The translations under genes and the position numbers were made by a program. Below the pieces are notes generated by a model. That model did not search any database, had not been told where the DNA came from, and worked only from the letters and a program-made list of their open reading frames with translations. A DNA stretch of 64,000 nt. Origin: Hydractinia symbiolongicarpus. Its lineage: Eukaryota > Cnidaria > Hydrozoa > Anthoathecata > Hydractiniidae. Each line of letters begins with the position of its first letter. The first letter of the stretch is position 1. This document shows, piece by piece, positions 47,170-58,062 of the stretch. The DNA lies in NCBI RefSeq assembly GCF_029227915.1, contig NC_079877.1, positions 15,238,851-15,302,850 of the forward strand, read 5' to 3'.

Positions 47170-47880
47170 TTACCTCGCGGTATAATTATCCGCACCGAAC
47201 CCGAGTAGGGATGCCTTGGCCCCTGTCTGCGACCCGATCAACAAGACCAATTAGACGCGAATACTTTCACTTAGTTTGGTCAGGCCTTCCGACGTCAAGC
47301 CCTGACTTGTGGTGATGATGAATTTAGCGCAGTCTCCATCAACCTGTGGCCACCATGAACCATTGGTGAGCGAGGCACTCACTGACTTGAATTTGTAGAG
47401 ATCATTTGGATTGGCACCATACTCGCGGCATACTTGTGAATACCCGGAGGTTGAGTAGGGGTTTTTATACTGGCAAAACTCATTGTCATATGGCATGGAT
47501 ACCTTCATTCTTGCTAGTATGCGACGCATGTGGTAATAGTCATGGAATTTAAAGAGGGCGTTGACAATGGGTACCGAGCCCGTCATGTGCTTGGGAGATA
47601 TGCCCAATGCGGTGCTTGCGCAATGGGTGGCAAAATTAACCTGCACGTTCCAGTAGTCTAGTTCTTATCCCTTCAAGCCCACTCTAACAGAGTCATTCAG
47701 CAGATTAGTCGGGATTTTGATTGGGTATTTGGTAAACTTTGGGAATGACACCTCAATGTGTGATTCTGTAGACACGTACAGATCCTGATGCTCCAAATGC
47801 TCCAAATTGGTTACACCAAGGGCCCATTTTCCCTTGTTGGATTTGTACCTAGCTCTTGGATTGTATGAATAGATGTTCAT
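47170..47880 (-). pseudogene. Conserved Polinton protein with two in-frame stops
   Basis: ATG at 47880 within the palindrome shared with the plus-strand gene. MNIYSYNPRARYKSNKGKWA is followed by SHIEVSFPKFTKYPIKIPTN. After a TAA at 47665 the same frame continues FATHCASTALGISPKHMTGS, FHDYYHMRRILARMKVSM and ends SLLGFGADNYTAR after a second stop at about 47250. About 235 codons in one frame with only two nonsense changes. I recall this protein from other Polintons; its role is not known. A virion structural protein is plausible. Confidence 0.6.
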
Positions 47881-47903
47881 CTTTGTTTTAAAACAAAGAT
47901 GAA
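47876..47903. promoter_or_regulatory. 28-bp perfect palindrome joining two divergent starts
   Basis: The palindrome's central 24 bp start with CAT and end with ATG: these are the start codons of the minus gene (47880) and the plus gene (47899). The 18 bp between them read CTTTGTTTTAAAACAAAG. So both genes have the same AAAACAAAG-ATG context and at most 18 bp of shared upstream DNA. Confidence 0.75.
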
Positions 47904-48562
47904 GCAACTATGCATCACTGATATCGATAAGCCCGCAATATTTAAGGACTACTTGGGACAGGATTGTAGAATAGCCCTGAAGTCGATAAGTATCCGAGGT
48001 GAGTGGCTGATTATCTATAATGACAACGACTTCGCCATCCGTAGGGTTGGACCTGATCAGAGGGAGACTGGGATACGTATAATGGCTATATAAGATCGAC
48101 GACCTAGTGGCTATTGTTAATAGCCAAGCAGAAAATAAAATTAAGCTGTTTATCCTAAAAATGGAATCTGTACGCTCCGTGTTAGTCACGGGTACACCGT
48201 TGCATTTAATCGGCAGCTGCATGAACTTTTAGGGTTCGCATACGATCCTGCGAAAAAGTATTATTAGAAGGGTGACTATAATGCCGATTACAAAACCGAC
48301 ATTTACATTCGGCTAAGGCCTATTTGCCCTCTGTTGGATGAGGATGATTGTCTGTTAGATGGTGAAGTCTAATTTTCTCGCCTTGTTGCCTATTAAGGAA
48401 TTAAACACCTGGGGGGATATGCTGACATGGAGTTTTGATACGCCTGTTTACCTTCCTTTGAAAGGTAGTAGAGGTCATCTCGAGTTTATGCTGACGGATG
48501 AATTCCATCAGGACAAAAATGCATCCTTCACTGGGCTAACCATGCAGCTATTGATAGAATAA
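47899..48562 (+). pseudogene. Candidate penton (minor capsid) protein, broken
   Basis: ATG at 47899: MKQLCITDIDKPAIFKDYLG, then CRIALKSISIRGEWLIIYND. After a frame change at about 48085, IDDLVAIVNSQAENKIKLF. After further breaks, a C-terminal part (48359-48562) with WGDMLTWSFDTPVYLPLKGS. The order of a beta strand with WxxxY, an IDDLV-type helix and a strand-rich C-terminus follows Polinton/adenovirus-like single-jelly-roll penton proteins (recall). At least three frame changes or stops. The assignment is tentative. Confidence 0.45.
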
Positions 48563-48567
48563 AGATG
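48558..48567 (+). promoter_or_regulatory. GAATAAAG-ATG start context
   Basis: AGAATAAAGATG covers the start at 48565 and also contains the stop of the preceding gene. Confidence 0.45.
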
Positions 48568-49192
48568 AGCGATACCGGCAAACTGTACCCTAGTTTGCCG
48601 AGTGCACCCGCACAAAGTGCTGATATACCAGAGATACAGGCTCAAAAAGATCGAAGAAATCGAACAATACCTGAGAAAGGAAATTAAAGAGCGTGATAAG
48701 CTCGCAAAAAGGTTTAAGATGCATGGGACCTGGGTGAGGTATTGTGATCATGTTCTGTTGGGTATAAGCGTGATCACGCCTGGGATCGGTATTGGTACAC
48801 TAATATCAGGATTAGGCGTACCACTGGCGGTGGCAATGGGTGCTTTGACCATCGCCGTTGGGGTGGGGCAAGCAGGCCTTAGAAACGCCGGAAAAAGGCT
48901 TGGGGTTAAATCAAAAAATAATGAGCATATAAGACTATTGGCGGAATCAAAGCTTAATTCCATTGTTGGTCTTTTATCAAAGGCTGTAGAAAATGGGGTT
49001 ATCAGCGACTGCGAGTTTAGTCTCATTATGCAGGAGAAGCAAAAGTATATGATATTCAAGGAACAGATGCGACAGCGTGTCAAGAGGATTGTTGACTCCA
49101 TTAATGAACAAGAACGTGCTCAGCTAGTTGAGAAAGTTCGGGAAGAGGGCAGAAGCAAACTTCAGTCTACACAGTATGCCAGCGGTATCTAG
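48565..49192 (+). pseudogene. Polinton Gly-rich membrane protein, one frameshift
   Basis: ATG at 48565: MSDTGKLYPSLPSAPAQSAD, a YPSLPSAP start typical of this Polinton gene (recall). The frame changes near 48640 and continues with a coiled coil (EEIEQYLRKEIKERDKLAKR). A hydrophobic Gly-rich double segment follows (LLGISVITPGIGIGTLISGL; VPLAVAMGALTIAVGVGQAG). Then comes RLLAESKLNSIVGLLSKAVE and a charged C-terminus. The segment pair looks like a membrane hairpin. Only one break separates the tail from the N-terminal 25 residues, so a truncated product could be made. Confidence 0.6.
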
Positions 49193-49223
49193 ATTCTCCA
49201 CCCGGGTATAGACCTTAATTTAA

Positions 49224-49261
49224 ATATATTTTATAGGTACTGTATAACCTATAAAATATAT
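49224..49261. terminator. 14-bp hairpin between convergent genes
   Basis: Arms ATATATTTTATAGG and CCTATAAAATATAT with a 10-nt loop. It lies between the stops of the plus gene (49192) and the minus gene (49285), so it is placed to end both transcripts. Terminator function is inferred from position. Confidence 0.5.
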
Positions 49262-49284
49262 GGTTTTTAATCCTCACTCAGCAA

Positions 49285-49800
49285 CTACTCTTTTTTGAAG
49301 TCCTTATATCGACATTCCGTAATATGTACTTGGGGGTAGTGGTTTTTGCTCTGCACATACACTGATGAAATAGCCATGATTACACTGGCTTGGCATGGCT
49401 CATCATAGGGTACTGACATGCCCTGGAATTTAGCAGTGATCGCATCCTTGTAGTATTTGAGCTTGGCATTCACGTAACGGTCCTTTTTGACCGGCTCCGT
49501 CGTCAATTGCTCGGAGATCAACTCTTCAATTTTGTTCCGTATTTGGCGATACTTCGCAAACCATTCAGGGTACTCCTCGAAATCAAGACTCATCGATGGT
49601 ACGGCACTGGCATTATACCCAGTCACTCCATTGTCTTGTGTATGATACCCTACTATGTACCGATTATCCTTACCTCTATTGGCAGGTATTTGATCTGAAA
49701 CCGTCAGATAGTTCAAGTTGATATCATTAATGTCTGTAAAGGTAGTCGCAAAGTTGTGGAAAATTTTAGGGTTGACAATTTCTTCTTCAAATTGTAGCAT
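49285..49800 (-). CDS. Polinton conserved protein, intact (171 aa)
   Basis: Complete frame from ATG at 49800 (context AAAACAAGATG): MLQFEEEIVNPKIFHNFATT, then YRQIRNKIEELISEQLTTEP, ending HITECRYKDFKKE. Mostly polar with a central helical region; no membrane segment and no known catalytic motif. It is the longest fully open gene of the element. Function unknown. Confidence 0.6.
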   Translation of the reverse strand: MLQFEEEIVNPKIFHNFATTFTDINDINLNYLTVSDQIPANRGKDNRYIVGYHTQDNGVTGYNASAVPSMSLDFEEYPEWFAKYRQIRNKIEELISEQLTTEPVKKDRYVNAKLKYYKDAITAKFQGMSVPYDEPCQASVIMAISSVYVQSKNHYPQVHITECRYKDFKKE

Positions 49801-49869
49801 CTTGTTTTATTGTAATTCAAACGACTTCAGAGAATTGCATGTCATCGTACATACACAACCACATCTATT

Positions 49870-49959
49870 CTATATTATATATTCCTGATAGCACCCGCAG
49901 GTACATCTGTCATATTCATCCAGCATACGTTCACAGTCCTTGCATTGTTGTTCATCCAT
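49870..49959 (-). CDS. 29-aa Cys-rich peptide gene
   Basis: ATG at 49959 in the context GAAATAAATGG. It encodes MDEQQCKDCERMLDEYDRCT, then CGCYQEYII and stop. The five Cys (two CxC/CxxC pairs) could bind one metal ion. The start overlaps the end of the preceding gene region (stop at 49952). It is too short to be certain, but the start motif supports it. Confidence 0.4.
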   Translation of the reverse strand: MDEQQCKDCERMLDEYDRCTCGCYQEYII

Positions 49960-50143
49960 TTATTTCTAGGTCATCAATACGATCCTCTAGATCTTTAATC
50001 CTCCGTTCATTCTCCTTATCCTTCTCTAATTCTTGTGCCAATGCCAGGGGCATTAGTGGTAGGAAGAGACCGATGCCAGCTATGAAGGTCATGACTACGG
50101 CATTTCCAAAAATATCGAATTTTACTTGACAGCTGATGCACAT
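49952..50143 (-). CDS. 63-aa single-pass membrane protein, intact
   Basis: ATG at 50143 (CTAATAAATG). It has one hydrophobic segment, FGNAVVMTFIAGIGLFLPLM then PLALAQ, followed by a charged coiled coil ELEKDKENERRIKDLEDRID. Complete from start to stop. Small proteins of TM-plus-coiled-coil form are common virion or fusion-related accessories, but the role here is unknown. Confidence 0.6.
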   Translation of the reverse strand: MCISCQVKFDIFGNAVVMTFIAGIGLFLPLMPLALAQELEKDKENERRIKDLEDRIDDLEING

Positions 50144-50150
50144 TTATTAG
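50141..50150 (-). promoter_or_regulatory. CTAATAAATG start context
   Basis: AT-rich motif directly on the start codon of the 63-aa membrane protein, the same form as at 38823. Confidence 0.4.
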
Positions 50151-50224
50151 TAGTAGTATTTTGATTCCATCCTATAACCCCGATGGGTTGGAAAGGTGTG
50201 GTTATATTCCCTCCCTATACTAGC

Positions 50225-50265
50225 TGCGTTTAAGGTGTTGGACCTTATCCAACACCTTAAACGCA
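50225..50265. other. 18-bp perfect hairpin near the right limit
   Basis: Arms TGCGTTTAAGGTGTTGGA and TCCAACACCTTAAACGCA, 5-nt loop. It lies just outside the last clear Polinton gene and could be a terminal or regulatory hairpin. Confidence 0.75.
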
Positions 50266-50487
50266 TTTTATATCGGCAAACTATGTATTTGTTAGAAATC
50301 ATCTGCGTCGTGGAGCACATTGTTCCATAACGTTGACCTTGTGGAGAGTGGGTAGCACTTTTTTAACGTTAGTTACTCGGCCTACACTCCCGCCAAAGTA
50401 ATTTTGTTAGCCTACTGGATTTAGTGTGCTGGCCAGGTAATATTGTGTTTTCATTTCGGGAAATAGTCCACCGAGGGTGAGAAGATA

Positions 50488-50757
50488 TTATGTGCAAAAT
50501 TGTAATTCCTTAGTAATCTGGCCTATAACATTAAAGCGGCCCATTTCTTTCCTGTCGGTGTAACGGTTTTGTTCTACGTGATTTGCTATGTTTATGCAAA
50601 GAGGTGTAAAATTCTTCCGTGCAAATATGATATATAGATTCATGAATCTCCTTTCACCGCAAATGCAATGTACTATCTTAGTTACATGTGCGCATAGGGA
50701 AGCTACATCCACTGTCAGTAGGTCTAGGAATGCCTGTAAATATACAGGTTTAATCAT
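50488..50757 (-). CDS. Unrecognised 89-codon frame
   Basis: MIKPVYLQAFLDLLTVDVAS onward, Cys-containing (HCICGERR). GC is slightly above the flanks, so it may still belong to the element. No family is recognised; it could be chance. Confidence 0.2.
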   Translation of the reverse strand: MIKPVYLQAFLDLLTVDVASLCAHVTKIVHCICGERRFMNLYIIFARKNFTPLCINIANHVEQNRYTDRKEMGRFNVIGQITKELQFCT

Positions 50758-53700
50758 TCTATTCTATGTCTTACCCTTCTCAACCCCTGAGATATTTGCG
50801 AAATCGATCGTCACTTTTATACTTTAATTTTATAATCAGTGTTAGGTTCTTTTTTCTTGATTGTCACCAGCTTCCTATAACAATGGCAAAAAAATATTTT
50901 TCGCACTATTTTAAACACCAAAACAATTTATTAACATGCAATAATCCTTCTTAAACACGGTCTCAAGTTTAGACGGACCCACTTTTTTAATTTTAATTTA
51001 ATATGTTCTTATATGCACTTTCTATTTGCTATTTGCTATTTGCGTCTGTTCTTTTCATGTGGTACTGTTTCTTAACGTTACCGTTTCGTTTTATCAATAA
51101 TGGTAGGTTGCTGTTGCTGCCGCGCATTGTTTTGCAATATCCAAGCTTGTTCTTTCAATATTTTTGGTGTACATCTATCGATCTTAGAGATCGATCCATG
51201 TCAATGAGGTGTTATAAGTTGGGCCAAGATCCACCCATGGAAAATTGTTGGCATCAAAATTCTTATTCTGTGTGATAATGCTCAAACATATACCTGTTGT
51301 TGGCGTTATTATAGCGAAGTAGTACCCGCGGTATACCCCCTTTTATATCTTTCTAAAAAACTAGGGACATGCGTGGGCCTTCTAGAAGGTCTAACGATTA
51401 TTCCCCAGTATTCTTAAATACTTGTTTTAATGGTATGTGCAAGATCTAATGCATTCTTTATACATCTATTTTAAGGTATGTATTAAACACGTGCAGGTTC
51501 TTATCGTCTAATCTACTCTAGCTTTGTGCAAGGTTTTGCAGTATCGCTTTTGATCTTCCCCTTACCTTAATGTTTAAAGTAGGTTGCATTTAAGTATTTG
51601 ACATCATTGCTTGACTAGAACTTCATTTGCATACGTGCTTTCTATAAATATAAATTTCATCCTTTTGCTGCTTGGATTGTGTGATAGATTGTCTATACTG
51701 CATAAATCTACAAAGATTTGTAAATCATGTACATATAATTTTATAGATACGTTATCTCTTTGTTCACCGCGATGACACCCTGAACGTTAGTACTTTCCTC
51801 CTTTTAACAAACAATTTAACTGCGTTACTGGTCCTATCCTAAAACGAATGTAGCAATTTCTTTTCCCGTGTATTTGTAGTGGGCTTTTTCTTTCCTGGTA
51901 TCGGCAACTTCACTTCTGGCGTGACAATTGCTGTATGTTAGTCAATATTCCCACCACCTTGTCTCTACAATCAGTAGCTTATATGCAATGCATACTTATG
52001 CGCTCTAATTGCAAGATCCGCTTCTCGTCTCCATTGTTATGTAAACGTCGAATTCTAGGCATCACCCATCTCGTCTTCTTATTTGTTGCTAAATGAATAA
52101 TAATCCCCTTGATTGGCTTCGGCATATGTTCTGGAGGCTAATCGAACCTTGCTTGTTATTAGCGATCGTCTTTTTGCCATTTGGTATTTTTTGACTACAT
52201 TCGTCGTCTCTGGTGTGGGCAGCATCATTGTACCAGCATTCGAAATAATTTTCAAACTCTCTCCAACCAAAACTATAAACAAGGTGAGTTGCGCATGCAT
52301 GGTGGACTGCATTGATATCCACATCGTTCATGGGTAGTAAATGTGATATCAGTGAAGTGGGGCTGGGGGGTTCATAAAATTCATAAGTGTAAAAGGAGGT
52401 GCGCTAAAAATATCCTTATCTCTAGTGTTGGATGAAGTTAGATCACCTCCCAACGCAGGCCTCCAACGAAAAGCACAGAAAATTCTGTTACCAACAATAA
52501 AATCAACACAATTCCGTCCTAATAATACAGATCAAGCACAGCATAAATGTGCCTTATACTTAGTGCACTACACGATAAAGAGAGCTCAGTAGTAAAAAAA
52601 TAGCGTTCACAAGCGAATAAGCAACATGTAGAAGTAAAAGATCCCCACGCAGAAGTGAATGGAAACCACACTCACAGGAGTAAAAGCGCACTACTTGAGC
52701 CTCCTGAGTATTTATGCAAGAACAAAGTCTCTACACTCAATACATCGCGCTCCACGTCACACAAAACAGGTTTTAGGTTTTTTTAGGTTTAGGTCCTGCA
52801 CAAATATTCTGTTACTCGCCCGATAAAGTATGCCCTTACACTTCCAAGTTACATACCGCGTATGGGAGGTGACGAAGATCTGCTACATGCCTTGCTTTTC
52901 ACCAAAGATTTAGGTTAGAAAATAGCTGTTTCAGTTGTTAAAATTCATCCAGCTTTTATCTTAATTGTATTCTGCTTTCTTGCGTGAAGCAGTAAAAACC
53001 ATATGGAGTATCAGGGTTGCCTTTTTATTTTTCATGTCATAATATAAGTTGACATTGGCCTTAGATACAAGCAAGACATTTAATCCCGATTTTTCTGAAA
53101 TTTTAGCGAGTTTAGACGTTTTCTCCTTTTTTGAAGTTATGCAATGTTCCTCACTTTTTCTTTATTTTTCTCATCCGTTTTAATAATTTATTTGTTGATG
53201 ATGAACCTAGCTTGCTCGAGATCCGCCACACAGATTTTGTTTGTTAACGAAGAGGAAAAGCAAATTGCTTTCGAAAATGTATTAGTTACGGGTAATATTT
53301 GAAACTGTTGTAGACCTGACCTCGTACCTAGTGGCGAATGTTACTTTTGTTGTATCGAGATTACAAACGGCCATGTTTCTCTCGCTTTAAGGTACTGGGC
53401 AAGCCACATTTTTTTATACGCCAATACGAAAAATCTTTGGGATCGAAGTTGGGGGCTGAGACCGATATGGCAGTAGACCAGGGCGGAAAACCAATTTTAT
53501 ATTGTGATTTCTCCAGCCTATTTGAGACCTTTTCTTGCTGTAAAATTAATTTTCAAGTTATAGCTATGCGTGTTCTACGTTTTTTTTTATAAAAAACGAA
53601 ACAGAGGGCTTAATAGTCTAGATTTCGTAATATTTTATAATTTTTGTACCAAAACATCCTTATGCGATATCTTAAGAGTAAAACAGTAATGATGTACAAA

Positions 53701-56700
53701 ATATTAAGTATCGGGATTGCAAATAAAATTTGTGCGTATGCAACAAACAAAGAATTAAGAATAGCAATATACGGTAAAGCCAACCCTTTCTTCAAAATCA
53801 AGTATTGTGGAAGTTGCGATTGTTTTGACTAGAAAGTTGCATAAGTAAAAGTTTAGAGATCTGCGTATTAAGTTTCTTATAAACGAGTTTCTTTCAACAA
53901 AAACGTTTGTGGCTGATAGCACAGCAGAAAAGTCAAGCAACGTATCGAAAGTCAAGTAACGTATAACGTTTAAGTCTTATCCTTATGATAAGAGCATCCA
54001 ACGACAGTTCTATAACATTATTAAGTGTCAACACAAAATACATCTCTTTTTATTTTGTGAACTCTTGCAACTTTTGAAATAGACAAAAAGTATTTATGGT
54101 AAAGAAGTGCATAAGAAATAGTGTAAGTAATTCATTACCTTATTTATAAATCCATTTGGTAAAAAAGTCAATAAAAGTGACCATATTTTGGCTCAGCGAC
54201 TAGTATTTGTTATTCGCTATATTGGTTTCCTGCGCAAATTTTGTAAAAAAAGAAATTCAAGATATCGAGTGCCTGGTATAGTTGTCAGGGTATCGAGTTT
54301 CGGGTATCAGGTCTTGCGTATTCTGTATTAGTTTTAGAGTATTTTTTCCCGGGTCTCGAGACCCAAGAATCACCCAGGGTATCGGGGCTCTTGCCAGATT
54401 TAGTGTCGTACTAACCAGAACGGAGTTAAATATTCAGTTATACACGATTCATTATTATTTGTTTTTGCAAGAATCTGAAGCCTGTATCAGGGACTTAGCC
54501 TAGCTATTATCTCCCCCTTTCGGAAAATCATTAGAAAATCATCGGCCAATCACCATCTTGCTAGATATGATAAGTAATTATCCTACAGTAAGCAATGATA
54601 TATAAAAGGATTTGTCCATTGCTATTATCATATCGAAATAAAAGTTTGACAACGAAACGTTTGGCTATATTCAACGTACCAATAACATTATCATAACGTC
54701 AACGCTTGACATTAGTGCGGTGCGTGCAAGCTTTTATATAAGAATATCAAATTCTAACCAGGTTGGTCACTATACTCTATTGCTCTAAACAATGATCCTA
54801 TTGCTTTTAACCTGAAATCCTACCCAGGATATCTTATAAAGCTTATTTTTATAAAATAAAAAAGCCTTTGGCAGTTAAAATGTAATAAAAAGAATCAGAA
54901 GATAAGGGAAATAGTCCACATTTAATTTTCAAAAAATTTCAGAAAATTAAAAAAAAATTATTATAACTGTGTTTTGATAAGTCTCATACGATATTCCGCG
55001 GCCCGTTCTTAACTTTGAGATCGCGCGGCTTGCATAAATACCGCGCGTGTACTCCTTCGCAGAGTTTTAATTCGAGTTCGTGTAACTCATTAAACAGGCC
55101 CGCGTTTTCATTGACTCGATAATTCAAACAAATGATTCTCCAGCCCTTACGACGTAGAACCATTTTCAGGCGTGGGCGCCTTAAATTAATGGGTCATGAC
55201 GTAATGAAAGTTCAACAAAGGTTAAATTACAATGGAAACTGAAAGTATGACCGATGGTTTAACGACGGACGTCGGAAATTGCGGCTTAAATCCTGAGTAC
55301 TTTCTACAATAACATAGCTTTATTTTAATTGTTTAAATCACTCTACTAATTAAAATATAAGCATTAGAAAGAAATTAACTCAAGGACTCTTGGCAGCATT
55401 ACATTATAGACGTAATTACTGAAAAATCAGTGTATTCGTTGGGATGAAACAAGCGAAATATCCGACATGTCGTGTATCAAATTTATACGGCAAAGATGGT
55501 AGCAAACTTTAACAAAACGCACATAACACGTTGAGGCGAGGATTCAAAATAAGCTGTGAGCTAATAGTGTAAGCTGTGTTGGTTTGAATCGTTTTTAGTT
55601 TTTTAATAAAAAATATAAACAGGTTTCTCATGCTTTATTTATATTTATATTAATTAAACATAAAGAATCTTTTTTAACTTCAAAACGAAGTATTTGTATA
55701 ATTTATGATTTGAATTATTAGCAACGACAAAAACAAAAAAAACATTCAGAAAATACGTCACAAGTACGTCGCAGGTGATTGAAGAGATCAGGTGGTTCCC
55801 AGAACTTTCGCTTTCTCTACTTCAAAACCAAACCAAAACAATGCGTCAAAGAGGATCATTAAAAAATTAATTTAACCGCAGTTCGAGGATCAATTAGTAC
55901 TATCGGTTTCACGTGATTACCATAAAACGCATGAAGGCAGGCCATGTTTTAACAATCAGAAAACTAAAAATAGGTTAATGGCATTTTGTCACAAAATTTA
56001 CCTAATGTCATTCTTAAATCCTCCCTTTTTGACTTGACATTTAACATTGAGTAATACATGTATTGAAAAAAGGGATACTGTCATTGCCGGTTGTCATGAC
56101 GATGCGCGCCTATCGGATTTTAACACAACACAATAAGAAAATAAGAACGTATTTGTCTGGCCTAAATATTTGCACGTGTTTTATTTTAAAAGAAGTAAAC
56201 AAAACAAAGGATCAACTTGGAAACTTTATTTTCATTAACCCACAACAAATATAACAATATTACCGTAGTAACACAAAAACATAATTAACCCGATAAAAAG
56301 TAACACAACACGAATTTCGACATATACTTAATACTTAATCTTAATACATTTGACAGCAATGTAAACTAGAACCCAGGAAATGTTTCTCGGATGAACAAAA
56401 GTAAATATAAGTGTATAGAAAGAGGGATGAGATGATAGCAGTTTCTTTAAAATAAATTTCACCATATACACCGTCCTTTTTTATAAGAAACACAAGTTCC
56501 CTTAAAGCAAGGCTGGGATTAAAAAATAGACAGGTCACTTGTTTAAAAGGATTTAAAGGTATGAAACATTAAAGTTAAGGAACTTCCGGCATGACATAAA
56601 AAAGTTTTGTTTCTTACATAAAAAAAACGTATATATGGAATTGAAAGTAAAAACTTAACACGTAAAACGTATTTTTGAGGGTTATTTAAAACTCCTGTGT

Positions 56701-57600
56701 TTCACCACGATCAGGTTACCTTTTGTAAGAACTTTGTTTTTGCCTCAAGAGTCAGATTATTTTAATGAGTGACAACTGTAAAATGGAATTCTAGTTTCAT
56801 GAGCCTCAAACTTTAAAAATAATGAAACTCATAAAAAATCCCTTAATAAAAAAAACAATAACAAATTTTTTTAATCTATAATTAAAAATCTTAAACATTT
56901 TAGTCAGTAGACTACATGATCAAATTGGCTTTACTTTACCAAAAGTAATAGCAATTTGTCAAAACGCTTTCCTAGAATTACAGCTAACTAGTTTTACTTT
57001 CTCAGTAATTAAAGCAGCAGATTAGTTTTACTTTTTAGAATGTAGAATCAAAAAAATTCAAGCAAATTATCAATTGACGCCTCTACTGAGCCTCTACTCT
57101 ACTCTAAACGCCTCTACTTTAAAGTTAGAATATACTGAAGATAAAAACTAAGAATTATATCAAGACAAAAGGATAAAAGTAAATTGAAATAGTCGTGCAG
57201 TTTCATATTACCTATCCCTTACATAACAATTCTATAGCTAAGTGCAAATAAGAATCTCAATGTCTAATATAATACAAATGCAGATTTCGAATTAAAAAAT
57301 CAAATAAAAAAATGTCTTAAAATACTTAAACCTTGAAAATCAACCGTCCCTGTAAGTAAAACTTTACAAAGCAGGTTTAATAACTGACTGCAGCAAAAGT
57401 TAACACAAAGACAGCAGGACTGCTTGCACGGAACACCTTATTAACACTTGAGTACGCCATAATTTAGAAACAATTTATAGGCATGCTAAAATCAGGAAAG
57501 ATGTAGAAAAAAACAGTGAAATTTGAAGATTCGAGAAGGATTGGTTTAATCTACCTATTCATTCACATAAGCGACAAAATATAATCAATTTCTCGATTCC
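50758..57600. other. Long non-coding stretch
   Basis: No gene can be supported. A minus-strand 80-codon frame at 52079-52331 has no recognisable motif. Near 54250-54400 GGGTATCG/GGGTCTCGAG blocks recur and suggest a small repeat. The remainder is AT-rich. The left flank of the alr-like gene's 3' untranslated region is probably at 57.3-57.6 kb. Confidence 0.45.
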
Positions 57601-57662
57601 TTCTTTAATGATTTTCACACAGAACTCGCCCTTAGCACCAGCCAGAGGCCACCGGCCACCTC

Positions 57663-57896
57663 TCACACCACAACACCACTTGAAATCCCATCTTCGTATT
57701 CGTCCGGTGGCGTGCTGCTCGTTGGACCAGAAGCAGGATAACCATCAGCATCGACTTGCATTTGCGCGTAATCACTTTTTACGACTTCCGGTTTAGGTCC
57801 ATCTCTTCCACCACCACCACTTCGGTCAACTTGAGCGTAAACTTGTTGATCACGTTTCTCTGGAGGTACTGTGACGTCTGTTGAGGCATAGTGCAC
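57663..57896 (-). CDS. Alr-like gene 2: cytoplasmic tail exon
   Basis: Begins after a TATTTTTTAG acceptor in phase 0 and ends at a stop. 77 residues with tyrosine motifs VHYAST, QVYAQVDRS, SDYAQMQVDADGYPASG and DEYEDG, and a GVVV end. The SDYAxMxVDAxGYP block and the VIV/VVV end are shared with the tail at 62670-63071. Such tails resemble those of Hydractinia Alr proteins, which act at the cell surface in self/non-self recognition (recall). The YxxV/M spacing suggests SH2-binding sites of ITAM/ITIM type; this is inference. Confidence 0.75.
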   Translation of the reverse strand: MHYASTDVTVPPEKRDQQVYAQVDRSGGGGRDGPKPEVVKSDYAQMQVDADGYPASGPTSSTPPDEYEDGISSGVVV

Positions 57897-58016
57897 CTAA
57901 AAAATACCACACAAATCAATACAGTTCAGTTCAGTAGTTATGGTTGTCTTTAAACATACTGTTACTCTTAATATATTTACATGCTATGCAAATGTGTTAA
58001 AGAGAACTATGCTTAC

Positions 58017-58062
58017 CCCTTCTTCTGTTGATTTGGTCGTTTTCAAGCTTTTCATTTGTTCA
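58017..58062 (-). CDS. Alr-like gene 2: cytoplasmic linker exon 2
   Basis: CATTGCAG acceptor and GTAAGC donor; phase 2 in, phase 0 out, 46 nt. It reads SEQMKSLKTTKSTEEG and joins in frame to VHYAST of the tail. Confidence 0.65.

Larger units (their letters stand above)
34130..50270. mobile_element. Maverick/Polinton (endogenous adintovirus-like) element
   Basis: About 16 kb of compact, intron-free genes on both strands with clearly higher GC than the flanks. The hallmark set is present: protein-primed family B polymerase, retroviral-type integrase, A32-like ATPase, double-jelly-roll major capsid protein and a candidate penton. Conserved accessory genes accompany them. I did not find an adenain-type protease. 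Terminal inverted repeats and the 6-bp target duplication expected of the family were not found by eye. The limits are therefore the first conserved gene region (left, with an inverted repeat at about 34137-34173) and the 18-bp-stem hairpin (right). Most core genes are broken, so the copy is not autonomous. Confidence 0.85.

Noticed and set aside
34130-50270. Terminal inverted repeats of the Polinton
   Set aside because: I compared the left (33.6-34.3 kb) and right (50.2-50.9 kb) regions by eye and found no convincing match; a self-alignment would be decisive.
52079-52337. Possible transposase or gene fragment
   Set aside because: Overlapping short frames on both strands, with no recognisable motif.
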